Source: DATDEW01 sp046590205
Lineage (GTDB): Bacteria > Bacteroidota > Ignavibacteria > Palsa-1295
Assembly: GCA_046590205.1 (NCBI GenBank)
Contig: JBKJTT010000105.1
Span: forward strand, 1-53,157
Direction: 5' to 3'
DNA length: 53,157 nt
The notes beneath the pieces are model-generated. The model searched no databases, had not been told where the DNA came from, and saw nothing but the letters and a program-made list of their open reading frames with translations. Positions 42,004-51,200 of this stretch are shown here, one piece after another; the stretch's first letter is position 1, and each line of letters begins with the position of its first letter. Both the position numbers and the translations under genes were made by a program.

Positions 42004-42765
42004 GTGAAAAAACAACTTTTCTATATTGCATTTCTCTTCGCGCTTGCTTCCTGCGGCAGCAGTGAAAGCACGACCAAGACAGAAACCATTGAACAACGTT
42101 TCGAGCAGGCAAAAAAAGCATTCGAGAACGAGGACTACATGGATGCGATACGTCTCTTCGAGGAGATACGCATTCAGGCACCGACATCTCCGTATGCTAT
42201 CGAATCAATGTATCTTGGCGCGATGAGCCGTTACCATAATGAGAACTACCTGACAGCTGCTGTTGATTTTCGTAATTTCCGCCGTAACTACCCCTCAAGC
42301 GGACTTGCAACGCGTTCGCAGTTCATGGTAGCTGAAAGTTACTACCAACTCTCTCCGAAAGCACCGCTCGACCAGACCTATACCGGCTACGCAATTACGG
42401 AGTATCAGTACTTTTTGCGCTTATACGGTAATGGTGAAGCCGGGTTATCCGATAGCTCGGAGATGCGTATTTTAGAACTTCGTACAAAGCTTGCACAAAA
42501 GTATCTTTCGGCAGGTGAGCTGTATTTGAAGCTTGAGTCACGCAAATCTGCTCTTGCATTTTTTGAACGTGTTCTTGCTGATTACTATGACACAACACCT
42601 GCGGTTGAAGCACAATTACGTATAGCAGAAGTGCAGCTTGATAGAGGGAAACTTCCTGAATCAGAAAAAGCAATACTCAAGTTCGATGAAAAATATCTTG
42701 AGAGATCAACGCAGCAGCAGCGCGAACGCGCAAGAAAGATAAAGCAATATCTTGCATTAAAGTAA
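42004..42765 (+). CDS. bamD: Outer-membrane assembly lipoprotein BamD
   Basis: A 253-aa lipoprotein (lipobox ALASC-G) with tetratricopeptide repeats (EQRFEQAKKAFENEDYMDAIRLFEEI and similar) that works with BamA in outer-membrane protein assembly. The start is GTG 42004. The length and TPR pattern match BamD, including the SPKAPLDQTYTGYAITEYQYFLRLY block. It is followed 1 bp later by a thioesterase gene, so they share a transcript, though they are not known as functional partners. Confidence 0.92.
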   Translation: MKKQLFYIAFLFALASCGSSESTTKTETIEQRFEQAKKAFENEDYMDAIRLFEEIRIQAPTSPYAIESMYLGAMSRYHNENYLTAAVDFRNFRRNYPSSGLATRSQFMVAESYYQLSPKAPLDQTYTGYAITEYQYFLRLYGNGEAGLSDSSEMRILELRTKLAQKYLSAGELYLKLESRKSALAFFERVLADYYDTTPAVEAQLRIAEVQLDRGKLPESEKAILKFDEKYLERSTQQQRERARKIKQYLALK

Positions 42766-42766
42766 C

Positions 42767-43288
42767 ATGACTACAGGAAAGAAAACAGTAAAACGTTCAC
42801 AGGTGCAGATGACAGAACTTGTCCTGCCCAACGATACGAACCAACTCGGCAACTTGCTCGGTGGTACGCTCATGCACTGGGTTGATATTGCTGCGGCAAT
42901 GTCTGCCTCACGCCACTCGAATCGTATCTGCGTTACTGCATCTGTTGATGAGATGAATTTCCTGATGCCCGTCAAGCTCGGGCAGGTCGTGCATATTTAT
43001 GCAAGTGTCAATCGCGCATTTAATACTTCCATGGAAGTTGGTGTACATGTTGAAGTAGAAGATTTTCGCACAGGCGATTCGCGTCATGTAAATACCGCAT
43101 ACCTTACGTTTGTTGCGCTTGATGATTTTGGTCAGACAAGCGCAGTGCCGCCTGTCATACCGGAAACGGCAGACGAGAAAGCGCGCTACGAAGCAGCGCA
43201 ATCACGTCGCAACGCACGACTCAAACGCCGCAAAGAAATTGCGAAGATTGAAGCGCGGCATACTTCTGATAAAAAGGCAAAGAAGTGA
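42767..43288 (+). CDS. Acyl-CoA thioesterase (hotdog fold, YciA-like)
   Basis: A 173-aa hotdog protein hydrolysing acyl-CoA. The sequence NQLGNLLGGTLMHWVDIAAAMSASRHSN and VDEMNFLMPVKLGQVVHIYASVNRAFNTSMEV matches YciA/BACH thioesterases, including the Asn and Gly-Gly-x-x-Met-x-x-Trp-x-Asp-x-Ala pattern. The C-terminus is a Lys/Arg-rich tail. It sits between bamD and an ABC ATPase, whose start overlaps its stop by 4 bp. Confidence 0.9.
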   Translation: MTTGKKTVKRSQVQMTELVLPNDTNQLGNLLGGTLMHWVDIAAAMSASRHSNRICVTASVDEMNFLMPVKLGQVVHIYASVNRAFNTSMEVGVHVEVEDFRTGDSRHVNTAYLTFVALDDFGQTSAVPPVIPETADEKARYEAAQSRRNARLKRRKEIAKIEARHTSDKKAKK

Positions 43289-43905
43289 GCGGCATTTGCC
43301 TCACCGTTACTGATCTTACCAAACGGTTCGGACGCAACCCCGTCTTTGAACCAGTCTCATTCTCTGCTTCACGCGGTGAAGTTATAATCCTCGCCGGTGC
43401 GAACGGCTCCGGAAAATCCACTCTCATCAAAATGCTTGCAGGCGTTCTATCTCCTTCAACAGGGAAGTGCGAGTGGACTGAAGATGGGAAAGTGATCGAG
43501 TACGAGTCATTGCAACGACGTATCGGTTTCGTTGCTCCGTATCTTGAACTCTATAACGAACTCACTGCCGCTGAACATGTTGAGTTCGTTGCCCAGTTGA
43601 AGAGCAAAGTTATCACTCGTGAAGAATCGGTTGCATTGCTTTCGTCCTTCGGACTTGATGATGCGGTTGCTACTTCAGCGCGGTATGTCGGCAAGTATAG
43701 CTCAGGTATGCAGCAGCGTGTCCGCTTCGCGATGGCATTCGCTTGTTCTCCTGATGTGCTCTTCCTAGATGAACCCTCAAGCAATCTCGATGATGCAGGT
43801 GCGGAGATACTTTTTGAGAAGATACGTAAGTTCAACGGAATAGTCTTCATCGCAACCAACGATGAAAAAGAAAAACAACTTGGTACGAAAGTAATCTCCT
43901 TATGA
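43285..43905 (+). CDS. ABC transporter ATP-binding protein, CcmA-like, orphan
   Basis: A 206-aa ATPase that starts with GTG overlapping the thioesterase stop. Walker A GANGSGKST (38-46), signature YSSGMQQRV, Walker B DVLFLDEPSS and a short C-terminus give a minimal CcmA/LptB-like unit. No permease lies next to it, so its partner must be elsewhere. It may take part in haem export, lipid export or a repair role; the substrate is unknown. The 84 bp after it contain a low-complexity CTCTGCG repeat. Confidence 0.75.
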   Translation: MSGICLTVTDLTKRFGRNPVFEPVSFSASRGEVIILAGANGSGKSTLIKMLAGVLSPSTGKCEWTEDGKVIEYESLQRRIGFVAPYLELYNELTAAEHVEFVAQLKSKVITREESVALLSSFGLDDAVATSARYVGKYSSGMQQRVRFAMAFACSPDVLFLDEPSSNLDDAGAEILFEKIRKFNGIVFIATNDEKEKQLGTKVISL

Positions 43906-43906
43906 A

Positions 43907-43975
43907 CTTCTCTGCGCTCTCTGCGTCTCTGCGGTTAAGATTCTTTGAACCGCATAGGTGCAAAGGAAGCGGAGT
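43907..43975 (+). repeat. Intergenic CTCTGCG-type repeat before tgt
   Basis: CTCTGCGCTCTCTGCGTCTC is followed by TGCGGTTAAGATTCTTTGAACCGCA, in which TGCGGTT and AACCGCA are inverted. It resembles a widespread bacterial intergenic repeat. A partial similarity at 29865-29915 shares GGTG(T/C)AAAGGAAGCGG. Confidence 0.55.
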
Positions 43976-43989
43976 AAGATAAAAGTAAT

Positions 43990-45108
43990 TTGAAATTTAC
44001 ACTCACTCATACAGATTCATCTACCAAAGCAAGAGTTGGAGTTCTCGAAACGGCGCATAGCACAATCGAGACACCGTGCTTCATGCCTGTTGGTACGCTC
44101 GGCGATGTGAAGGGGCTTACCTCGCGTGACCTATGGGAGACAGGCACACGACTTCACCTTGCAAATGCGTATCATCTCTATCTCCGTCCGGGTACAGAGA
44201 TAGTCCGCGAAGCGGGCGGCTTGCACAAGTTTGCGAATTGGCAGGGAAGTATTCTCACTGATTCCGGTGGCTATCAGATATTTTCTCTTGCCGAACTTCG
44301 TAAGATGAACGATGACGGCGTTACGTTCAAGTCGCACATTGACGGCTCGCTGCATACATTTACACCGGAGAAAGTTGTTGAGATCGAGCGCGATCTTGGT
44401 CCCGATATGTATATGCCGCTCGATGAATGCCCGCCCTCGAACGCGGAGCGTCACGTTGTTGAGCAGGCAGTCGAGCGTACAATACGATGGGCTGGTCGTG
44501 CGATGGAGCATAACGAAAAGACGAAGCCGCTCCATGGATATGACCAGGCGCAGTTCTTGATTGTCCAAGGTGGTGTGCATCGTGACTTGCGCGAGTCATG
44601 CGCCGAGAAACTTGTAGCGATGAACGCACCCGGCTACGCCATTGGCGGACTTGCAGTCGGCGAGCCGAACGAAGTGATGTACGAAGTCACTGATTGGACG
44701 ACGGATGTTCTTCCGAAAGAAAAACCGCGCTACCTGATGGGCGTTGGCACACCGGTTGATCTTGTAGAGTGCATCGCAAAAGGGATTGATATGTTCGATT
44801 GTGTATTGCCTTCGCGCAATGCGCGCAACGGTCAACTCTTTACACGCAGTGGTAAAGTGAACATCAAGAACGCAAAACACAAACACGACCACAGCCCCAT
44901 CGACCCCGAAACTAACAGCTACGCATCACAGAACTTCACCAAGAGCTACCTCCATCATCTCTACAACAGCGCCGAGATAACAGGTCTCATCTTAGCCACC
45001 ATGCACAACGTAACCTTCTACGAAGAACTCGTCAAAGAAGCAAGAGCAAAGATATTAAGTGGTGATTTTGCAGAGTGGAAGAGGGGAGTAGTGCGGAGGT
45101 ATATTTAG
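43990..45108 (+). CDS. tgt: tRNA-guanine transglycosylase without zinc cysteines
   Basis: A 372-aa queuosine-pathway enzyme exchanging guanine 34 for preQ1 in tRNA. It starts with TTG (MKFTLTHTDSSTKARVG). Active-site motifs are seen: DSGGYQIFSL, DECPPSN and FDCVLPSRNARNG with the nucleophilic Asp in FDCV. The zinc site, normally CxCxxC after DPE, reads TNSYAS here, so all three Cys are lost, although the distal His in MHN is kept. A His-rich stretch (KHKHDH) lies just before it. The lone tgt has no queuosine neighbours in the window. Confidence 0.93.
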   Translation: MKFTLTHTDSSTKARVGVLETAHSTIETPCFMPVGTLGDVKGLTSRDLWETGTRLHLANAYHLYLRPGTEIVREAGGLHKFANWQGSILTDSGGYQIFSLAELRKMNDDGVTFKSHIDGSLHTFTPEKVVEIERDLGPDMYMPLDECPPSNAERHVVEQAVERTIRWAGRAMEHNEKTKPLHGYDQAQFLIVQGGVHRDLRESCAEKLVAMNAPGYAIGGLAVGEPNEVMYEVTDWTTDVLPKEKPRYLMGVGTPVDLVECIAKGIDMFDCVLPSRNARNGQLFTRSGKVNIKNAKHKHDHSPIDPETNSYASQNFTKSYLHHLYNSAEITGLILATMHNVTFYEELVKEARAKILSGDFAEWKRGVVRRYI

Positions 45109-45129
45109 AATTATAAATACTCAGCATAG

Positions 45130-45600
45130 TTATATCGAATCAATGAGAAAAGCAAGTTGTAACTCGTTAACCAGTTTTCCATATTCTTGATATTTTTCGG
45201 TACTTTTTTCGTAGACACGTAGATCATTCCTATACTCAGAATATTTGTAAATTATATCACCATTTGATTTTTGCTTTAGCTTGTCTATCAGTTTGGACAG
45301 TAACTGTATCGTATTATCCAACAGTAACACGTATTCCATTAAGCAAATGATATATTCGTGCTCTAAAAGTGAATCACTTGGGAGGAAGCCATACAACTCG
45401 TCCTTATATTCTAATATAGCTATATCTGCATCCCTAAGCAACATAGAGTAGTTTGTAAAATTAAACTTCTTACGCAGAAAAGGTAAAGGGATTATACGTA
45501 GTATACTTGAGTCGAGTAATTCATTGTGTACAGAAACATAGATTTCAAGGTTTTGTATGATACCTCTATCAATAGAATTTATTAACTGATAGTTATTCAT
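45130..45600 (-). CDS. Unknown AT-rich protein after an MNT gene
   Basis: A 156-aa hypothetical protein, mainly alpha-helical by appearance (LVNELQLAFLIDSI at the end; MEYVLLLDNTIQLLSKLIDKLKQ in the middle), with no signal peptide. The coding DNA is much more AT-rich than neighbours. It is the second gene after a nucleotidyltransferase gene on the same strand with a 30-bp gap. It does not show the R-x4-6-H motif of HepT, and I do not recognise its family. It could be a toxin partner or an unrelated cargo gene. Confidence 0.5.
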   Translation of the reverse strand: MNNYQLINSIDRGIIQNLEIYVSVHNELLDSSILRIIPLPFLRKKFNFTNYSMLLRDADIAILEYKDELYGFLPSDSLLEHEYIICLMEYVLLLDNTIQLLSKLIDKLKQKSNGDIIYKYSEYRNDLRVYEKSTEKYQEYGKLVNELQLAFLIDSI

Positions 45601-45630
45601 TACGTAGTAGAAAATTATTTGGTTGTTGAG

Positions 45631-45927
45631 TTAATCTATTAACGGTTTTGCATCATTGAGTAATTGGTCACGAATGAGGCAGTGAAGAGCATTCTCTGTT
45701 ACAATGTCAACTTCACACGACAGAAGATCTTCGAGATCAGCTTTGAGTCCACCGGGGAAGAAGGGAGTTCGCTTTTCACCAAGTGTGACCAAGAGATCAA
45801 GGTCGCTTGAACTGTTCGCCTTCCCATTCGCGACAGAGCCAAACACACGCACATTCACCGCCCCATGCTTATCAGCAAGGGCAAGGATAGCGTGTCTATG
45901 AAGTTGTATTTTCTCTTGTAAGTGCAT
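45631..45927 (-). CDS. MNT-type nucleotidyltransferase (MntA-like)
   Basis: A 98-aa minimal nucleotidyltransferase with the signature FGSVANGKANSSSDLDLLV (GS-x9-DxD) and ALADKHGAVNVRV upstream. In toxin-antitoxin operons MntA-like proteins act as antitoxins to HepT-like HEPN toxins, often by AMPylation. Here the usual HepT is absent; an unrelated 156-aa gene follows instead. The start is chosen at MHLQEKIQLH; a longer frame adds eight doubtful residues. It lies in an AT-rich patch. Confidence 0.82.
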   Translation of the reverse strand: MHLQEKIQLHRHAILALADKHGAVNVRVFGSVANGKANSSSDLDLLVTLGEKRTPFFPGGLKADLEDLLSCEVDIVTENALHCLIRDQLLNDAKPLID

Positions 45928-46189
45928 TATACATAAAAAACGGAGTAGCATCTAAGTCGGTTTCCTATAACTGTAGCTTCAAGAGATAGTAATAGAAGAG
46001 AGAGGAAAAATCTTGAGCAGTGAGTTTACAGAGAGAAGTGACTGATAAGTATAGTAAAATATTAATCTTACACAATATTTCAGCCGTCAAATTGGGCACT
46101 TAATTTACATATGAGTGTGTTGAATTTTAACCGTGTAAATATGAGATGATTTTTTTTGTAATATTTTTTTTCATAATCAATTATAAGTT

Positions 46190-46552
46190 ATGGATTATAT
46201 ATACTATCCAAATATACTTTACTCATGTTTGTTTATGACGTTTGTCAATTTCATGTATGATTTTACAAGGAGTAATAGAAAGGGCTCGAGTCAAAACACT
46301 CGTCTGATAATTTCAATACATGGTAACATAGGGAGGTATGTAGAGTTGGCGTATCTGATTGTTTATGGTATACACACTGTATGGTGGGCACCTCTACTTC
46401 TTTTTGGACTCTCACTAATTTCAGTATTCCTAGTGAGAAAGATTATACTCTTTATTGGGTGGGACGTTGTTTCTTCAACATCTTTAGCGCTCATTGTTTC
46501 ATTTATTGGTTCACCTCTGTTTGGAATATTAAGCTTTTTAACCATTCCATAA
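46190..46552 (+). CDS. Unknown small membrane protein
   Basis: A 120-aa hydrophobic protein with about three membrane segments (NILYSCLFMTFVNFMY, VWWAPLLLFGLSLISVF, STSLALIVSFIGSPLFGIL). There is no recognised family and no obvious partner. It is AT-rich, like its neighbours at 45130-46600, and has a T-rich upstream region including TTTGTAATATTTT that could contain a promoter. It may be a cargo gene of a mobile patch. Confidence 0.5.
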   Translation: MDYIYYPNILYSCLFMTFVNFMYDFTRSNRKGSSQNTRLIISIHGNIGRYVELAYLIVYGIHTVWWAPLLLFGLSLISVFLVRKIILFIGWDVVSSTSLALIVSFIGSPLFGILSFLTIP

Positions 46553-46608
46553 TTTTTTAACTCGAATACTGTTGAGTTGATTGAATCTACACATTACATC
46601 TAAAGCAA

Positions 46609-46854
46609 TCACACATACCACCTCAAAAAATCAGGGCAGGCATCGTAGCCGTTGGGCCAATACATACCGCGACCGTGATCGTAGAATTTCACTTGCTTGA
46701 ACATCTCCGGGTTACGTAACTCGTCAGTCATCGGAGACGAAGGGAAGAGCAAAGCAAAGTCAATCACCTTTTCAGTTTGGTCATTGAAAACAACTCGAAG
46801 TTTATTTGCTCCGAGATACTCCATTTGCGATATTTTAACAAGCTCATTAATCAC
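46609..46854 (-). CDS. DUF2442-family protein
   Basis: An 81-aa protein with the DUF2442 pattern: LRVVFNDQTEKVIDFALLF and YWPNGYDACPDFLRWYV. The family often pairs with DUF4160 in putative toxin-antitoxin modules, but no DUF4160 is present. Its start overlaps the stop of the glutaryl-CoA dehydrogenase gene by 4 bp (same strand), so they are cotranscribed. It marks the right edge of the AT-rich patch. Confidence 0.75.
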   Translation of the reverse strand: MINELVKISQMEYLGANKLRVVFNDQTEKVIDFALLFPSSPMTDELRNPEMFKQVKFYDHGRGMYWPNGYDACPDFLRWYV

Positions 46855-48023
46855 GTATACGCCGCGATCCCTGTTATCTCCTGACCTAAGATGAGGGTGT
46901 GGATGTCGTGGGTGCCTTCGTAGGTTTTTACGGATTCTAAGTTCGCCATGTGGCGCATGATGGGGTACTCGCCTAAGATGCCGTTCGCGCCGTGGATGTC
47001 ACGCGCTACGCGAGCTATATCGAGCGCCATCGCTACGTTGTTGCGCTTCGCCATTGATACATGCTGTGGTCGCATCTTGCCTTCGTTCTTGAGCTGACCC
47101 AGCCGGAAAGAAAGCAACTGCGCTTTCGTTATCTCCGTCCACATCTCCGCAAGTTTCTGCTGAACAAGTTGGAAGCTTGCGATTGGTTTATCAAACTGTA
47201 TGCGGCTTTTTGCATAGTTCACTGACGATTCAAAACATGCCATTGCCGCACCGATAGCTCCCCAAGAAATTCCATAACGTGCTTGCGTAAGGCATGAAAG
47301 TGGACCGCGAAGTCCTTGTACTTCCGGAAGAACATTTGCATCGGGAATAAACACATCAGCAAAGACAAGCTCGCTCGTGATGCTTGCGCGGAGCGAATAT
47401 TTACCTTTCATCTCCGGCGCAGTAAAACCCTTCATACCTTTCTCGACGATGTATCCGCGTATCGAAGACGGATCGTCGGAATCGGTCTTTGCCCATACAA
47501 CAGCAAGGTCGCTGATGGTGCCGTTGGTGATCCACATCTTCGCACCGTTCAAAACATATCCGCCGTCAACTTTATTTGCACGTGTAATCATCCCGCTTGG
47601 GTTCGAGCCGTAGTCAGGTTCGGTAAGTCCGAAGCATCCGATGTACTCCGCCTTCGCCATCTTCGGCAGCCACTTCATCTTTTGCTCTTCGGTGCCGTAC
47701 ATGTAGATAGGGTACATAGCAAGCGAGCTTTGCACCGATGCGAACGAGCGGATGGATGAATCGCCGCGCTCCATCTCCTGCATGATAAGTCCGTAGCTGA
47801 TATTATCAAGCCCTGCACAGCCGTACTTCTCGGGTATCGTCGCACCGAGGATCCCGAGCGCGCCAATCTTCGGCGCAAGTTCCATCGGGAAAGTCATTGC
47901 CTGATTATGCTCTTCGATAATAGGCAGCACCTCCGCCTCAACGAATGAGCGGACGGTATTTTGTATCATGCGCTGCTCATCAGAGAGCAGGTCGGTTATC
48001 TGAAAAAAATCGGTATTTACCAT
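46851..48023 (-). CDS. Glutaryl-CoA dehydrogenase-type acyl-CoA dehydrogenase
   Basis: A 390-aa FAD flavoenzyme. The start is ATG 48023 (MVNTDFFQITDLLSDEQR); the longer frame has a basic leader unlikely to be real. Motifs of the GCDH subfamily are present: SFASVQSSLAMYPIYMYG, GCFGLTEPDYGSNP and the C-terminal YEGTHDIHTLILGQEITG with catalytic Glu. By family it oxidatively decarboxylates glutaryl-CoA to crotonyl-CoA in lysine/tryptophan catabolism. A general acyl-CoA dehydrogenase of related substrate cannot be excluded. Confidence 0.88.
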   Translation of the reverse strand: MVNTDFFQITDLLSDEQRMIQNTVRSFVEAEVLPIIEEHNQAMTFPMELAPKIGALGILGATIPEKYGCAGLDNISYGLIMQEMERGDSSIRSFASVQSSLAMYPIYMYGTEEQKMKWLPKMAKAEYIGCFGLTEPDYGSNPSGMITRANKVDGGYVLNGAKMWITNGTISDLAVVWAKTDSDDPSSIRGYIVEKGMKGFTAPEMKGKYSLRASITSELVFADVFIPDANVLPEVQGLRGPLSCLTQARYGISWGAIGAAMACFESSVNYAKSRIQFDKPIASFQLVQQKLAEMWTEITKAQLLSFRLGQLKNEGKMRPQHVSMAKRNNVAMALDIARVARDIHGANGILGEYPIMRHMANLESVKTYEGTHDIHTLILGQEITGIAAYT

Positions 48024-48086
48024 GTAAATTGTGCGAGAATATTTGAGCGAGAGATAACAGAAACGGGTGGGGTAGGGTTGCGGTGG

Positions 48087-48113
48087 GTAGCACAAGGTCT
48101 CACCGTGTGCTAC
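48087..48113. other. Stem-loop between the acyl-CoA dehydrogenase and paralog B
   Basis: GTAGCACA (48087-48094) pairs with TGTGCTAC (48106-48113), with inner GGT/ACC pairing. It has no T-tract and lies 23 bp upstream of the TAACTTTG promoter-like box, so it could be an operator-like palindrome or a repeat. Confidence 0.6.
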
Positions 48114-48135
48114 GAAAAAACTACCAACTAACTTG

Positions 48136-48143
48136 TAACTTTG
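48136..48143 (+). promoter_or_regulatory. Promoter-like TAACTTTG box upstream of paralog B
   Basis: CTTGTAACTTTG resembles the element at 11838 and fits TAnnTTTG. It is 103 bp upstream of the ATG at 48246, nearly the same distance as for paralog A. Confidence 0.5.
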
Positions 48144-48245
48144 CGCTTCTTAATCGTTTCTATTATAGTATTTCGGTCACGGTGTAACAAACATGTAACA
48201 AAGAGGTTATTTCAGGTGTCATTATTGGGTATAGCATATAGTCCT

Positions 48246-51200
48246 ATGAAAAAGATTTTCCTCGTTTTTCTGCTTCATTCGGCGTTTTCATCGCAGGTGA
48301 GCGCGCAAGGGATTTCCACCGATGGTAAAGATTTCTATCTCGGGTTTATGTATCCGAGCTTTAACCGTGTGATTCCGGCATTTTCTGCCGGGTTCTTCCG
48401 TGTGTATGCGATTATCTCATCCTATCAGGATAACACTGCATACGTCTCCTATTTTAATAATGATGGCACCGAGACTGCTGCGCAGCCTTACAAGATACAA
48501 GCCCGCAAAGCAATCCAAATCCCATTGAGTGTTCCAAATATGAGGATGACTGATCCAGGTGATCTAATAAAAGAGTACAAAGCTCTTCACATCACTTCCA
48601 AAAAACCGGTTACAGTTCAGTTCTTCTCGACGGGTGGTTCTTCATGCGGGATGTACACAGCAATCCCAACGACATTGCTCGGGAAAAAGCATGTCATCGC
48701 ATCGTATAATGATAATCCTGATGGAACTGGTGGAATTATTGGCGGCAGAGGTCCTGCAGAGTTAGATGTGGCTTGTGGTTACTTTCAGGTTATCGGGACG
48801 CAGAACGGCACGATGGTAACGATCACACCGACATCAACAACACAAGGCGGAAAACATATAGGAGTAACCAATGGACCCGGCTCTGACGGTTCATCGCATC
48901 CATACACCATATCACTTAATCGTGGCCAATGTTATATGGTGAAGTCGCATTGTGCAACAAACCAGAATGACATCACTGGCTCTATCGTAGAATCCGATAA
49001 ACCTGTTGCTGTTATTTCCGGGCATGAAGACGCGGGAATTGGTACAGTCGGCAACCGCCCGCTTGAAGCACGCGACTTTATGGTTGAGCAGATGATACCC
49101 GTAGAGCATTGGGATAATACGGGCTATGTGTCAATTCCGTTTGTTGACTCCGACCCACATAATGGTCAAGGGACAGGTGAGCATTACCGAGTTATCGTTT
49201 ACGATTCTACCGGAACAACTATCACAAAAACAGTTGGTAACGTAGCAGGATCTGTAAATTATCCTATCGGACGTTATCAGACTAAAGAGATATCCAATGT
49301 AGAGTACCCAATTGATTTTAGTAATGGCACACAACCGTTTATGGTCTATCAAATAGATCAGGCAAATCATAGTAGTAAGCAACCATACCCACGCCCATCA
49401 ATGTCGCAGATCATCCCAATCTCACGTTGGAAGAATGCATATCTCTGGTTCGTACCATCAAATGTAGATGAACGCTTGCAGGCATATTACATTAATATCA
49501 TTGCACCAAAAGCAAAATTTGACTCAATTTATGTTTCAAAGAATGGGCAAAAAGATGTGCTGATTGCGTCGGCGGGACTCGCACCGGCCGGTGCGTATCA
49601 AACCATTCCGAACCACCCAGAACTTATAGGTAAGCGGTATAAGGTTGTGCCCGGCTCGTACTACGCTCGTGCTAACTTTCGGTTTATGATCAGTACTTAC
49701 GGTAATCGTGCAATAGATGCCGATGGCGACCTTGGTGATTTTGATAACGACGATAATTTCTTTTCGTATGCATTGCCACTTGGGTATCAATATATCTCTC
49801 CAGATAGCGGAAATATCTCGATAACCATAGATACACTCTGCAACTCATGGCGGGTATGCGTAACCGATATGACGTTAGGTGGTGATATTAGCAGCGCAAC
49901 ATTGCTTGACGATCCATATGCTGACATTATTATTCCGCCATCTGGCCATGCGCCGTATCAGTATATGAATGCGATCTTTGATTCTAAAGATGACCCGAAT
50001 AACACGCGAGATATTATCTTTGGCGGCAATGATTCTTCTGTCTGTTTTAATGTGAAAGTTGAAAACATAGGCAAAGATGCCTATGCGCCTATCATGATCG
50101 CTAATGCCCACGGACATACGCGCATCATCGAACTCTCATTCAAGAAGTCAGCGGTAGAGATAACCCCTGACCCGCTCACAGGCGGCAGCTTTGGGGTGAA
50201 TATGGTCGGGACTAACACTGATTCAACGTTTATGTTCGTGAACCTGTCGACATCATCGGGTAACTATCTTGTTTCAGAAGCATCGCTCATCGGGACAGAT
50301 ACTTCGATGAAGATCATCTCTGTTATACCTCCTCTGCCTGCGCTTATCAAGCCAGGCGATACACTCAAGTACAAAGTTCGTTTCTCTGCCAGAGATACTA
50401 ACGTACATCTTGATACGATTCGACTCGTCACAGATTGTTCGACAACGCTCTTACCTATTGCAGGTGAAGGCGGAAGTGGCATCATCGTTGCATCAGACCA
50501 TGACTTCGGGCATACTATCGTTAGTGATACGCGATGTACTGATACGTTGCAAATAAAGAACATAGGTAAACTACCATTCACGTTAACCCGTGATTTTCTA
50601 TTGCAGGATGCAGTCAACTTCTCATTCGATCCTGATAAGGTACGCGTCGGCAATAGGGATGAGGTACTTCCGCTTGTTCTTCAACCAGGTCAATTTGTAC
50701 GAGCACGCGTCTGCTACGCTCCGAAAAATGAGGGCGCTGATTCGACTGCGCTTATTTGGAAAACTGATATCCCAAGCCCATACACACTTTCGCTAAAGAC
50801 ATTCAGTGTTTTGCGTGGAAGAGGTATCAAGCCAGGTGTTCAGTGGGATGTTCCAAGCGCTTATATGCAGATGGATTCAACAAGTATACGCGTCATGCGG
50901 AGGTACTTAGTTAATCCATCAACTGCAGTTATTACAGTTGATAATATCTTTATTCAAGGCATTGATGCCGCAGAGTTTAAGATTGCAGCAATGCAGAATC
51001 CATTAGAGATTGCCATTGATACAGGTAGCAGGGTATGGATAGACATTAGCATTACTCCTGATCTGACAAAGCCGGCTAACTACTTAAGAAGAGCGCAGGT
51101 GATTGCGACAAATACATTTGATATATCAGAAGCTGATACTCTGCATCTCGTCGCTGGGTATGATATTCTGAAAGTTGGGCATGAACTCCCACTCGAAGAG

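Noticed and set aside
45130..45600. 156-aa protein as HepT toxin
   Set aside because: The HEPN R-x4-6-H signature is not seen, and length and composition do not match DUF86 proteins.
48141..48246. TTG start of paralog B at 48141
   Set aside because: It lies in the promoter-like box and would put about 35 residues in front of a clean signal peptide at ATG 48246.
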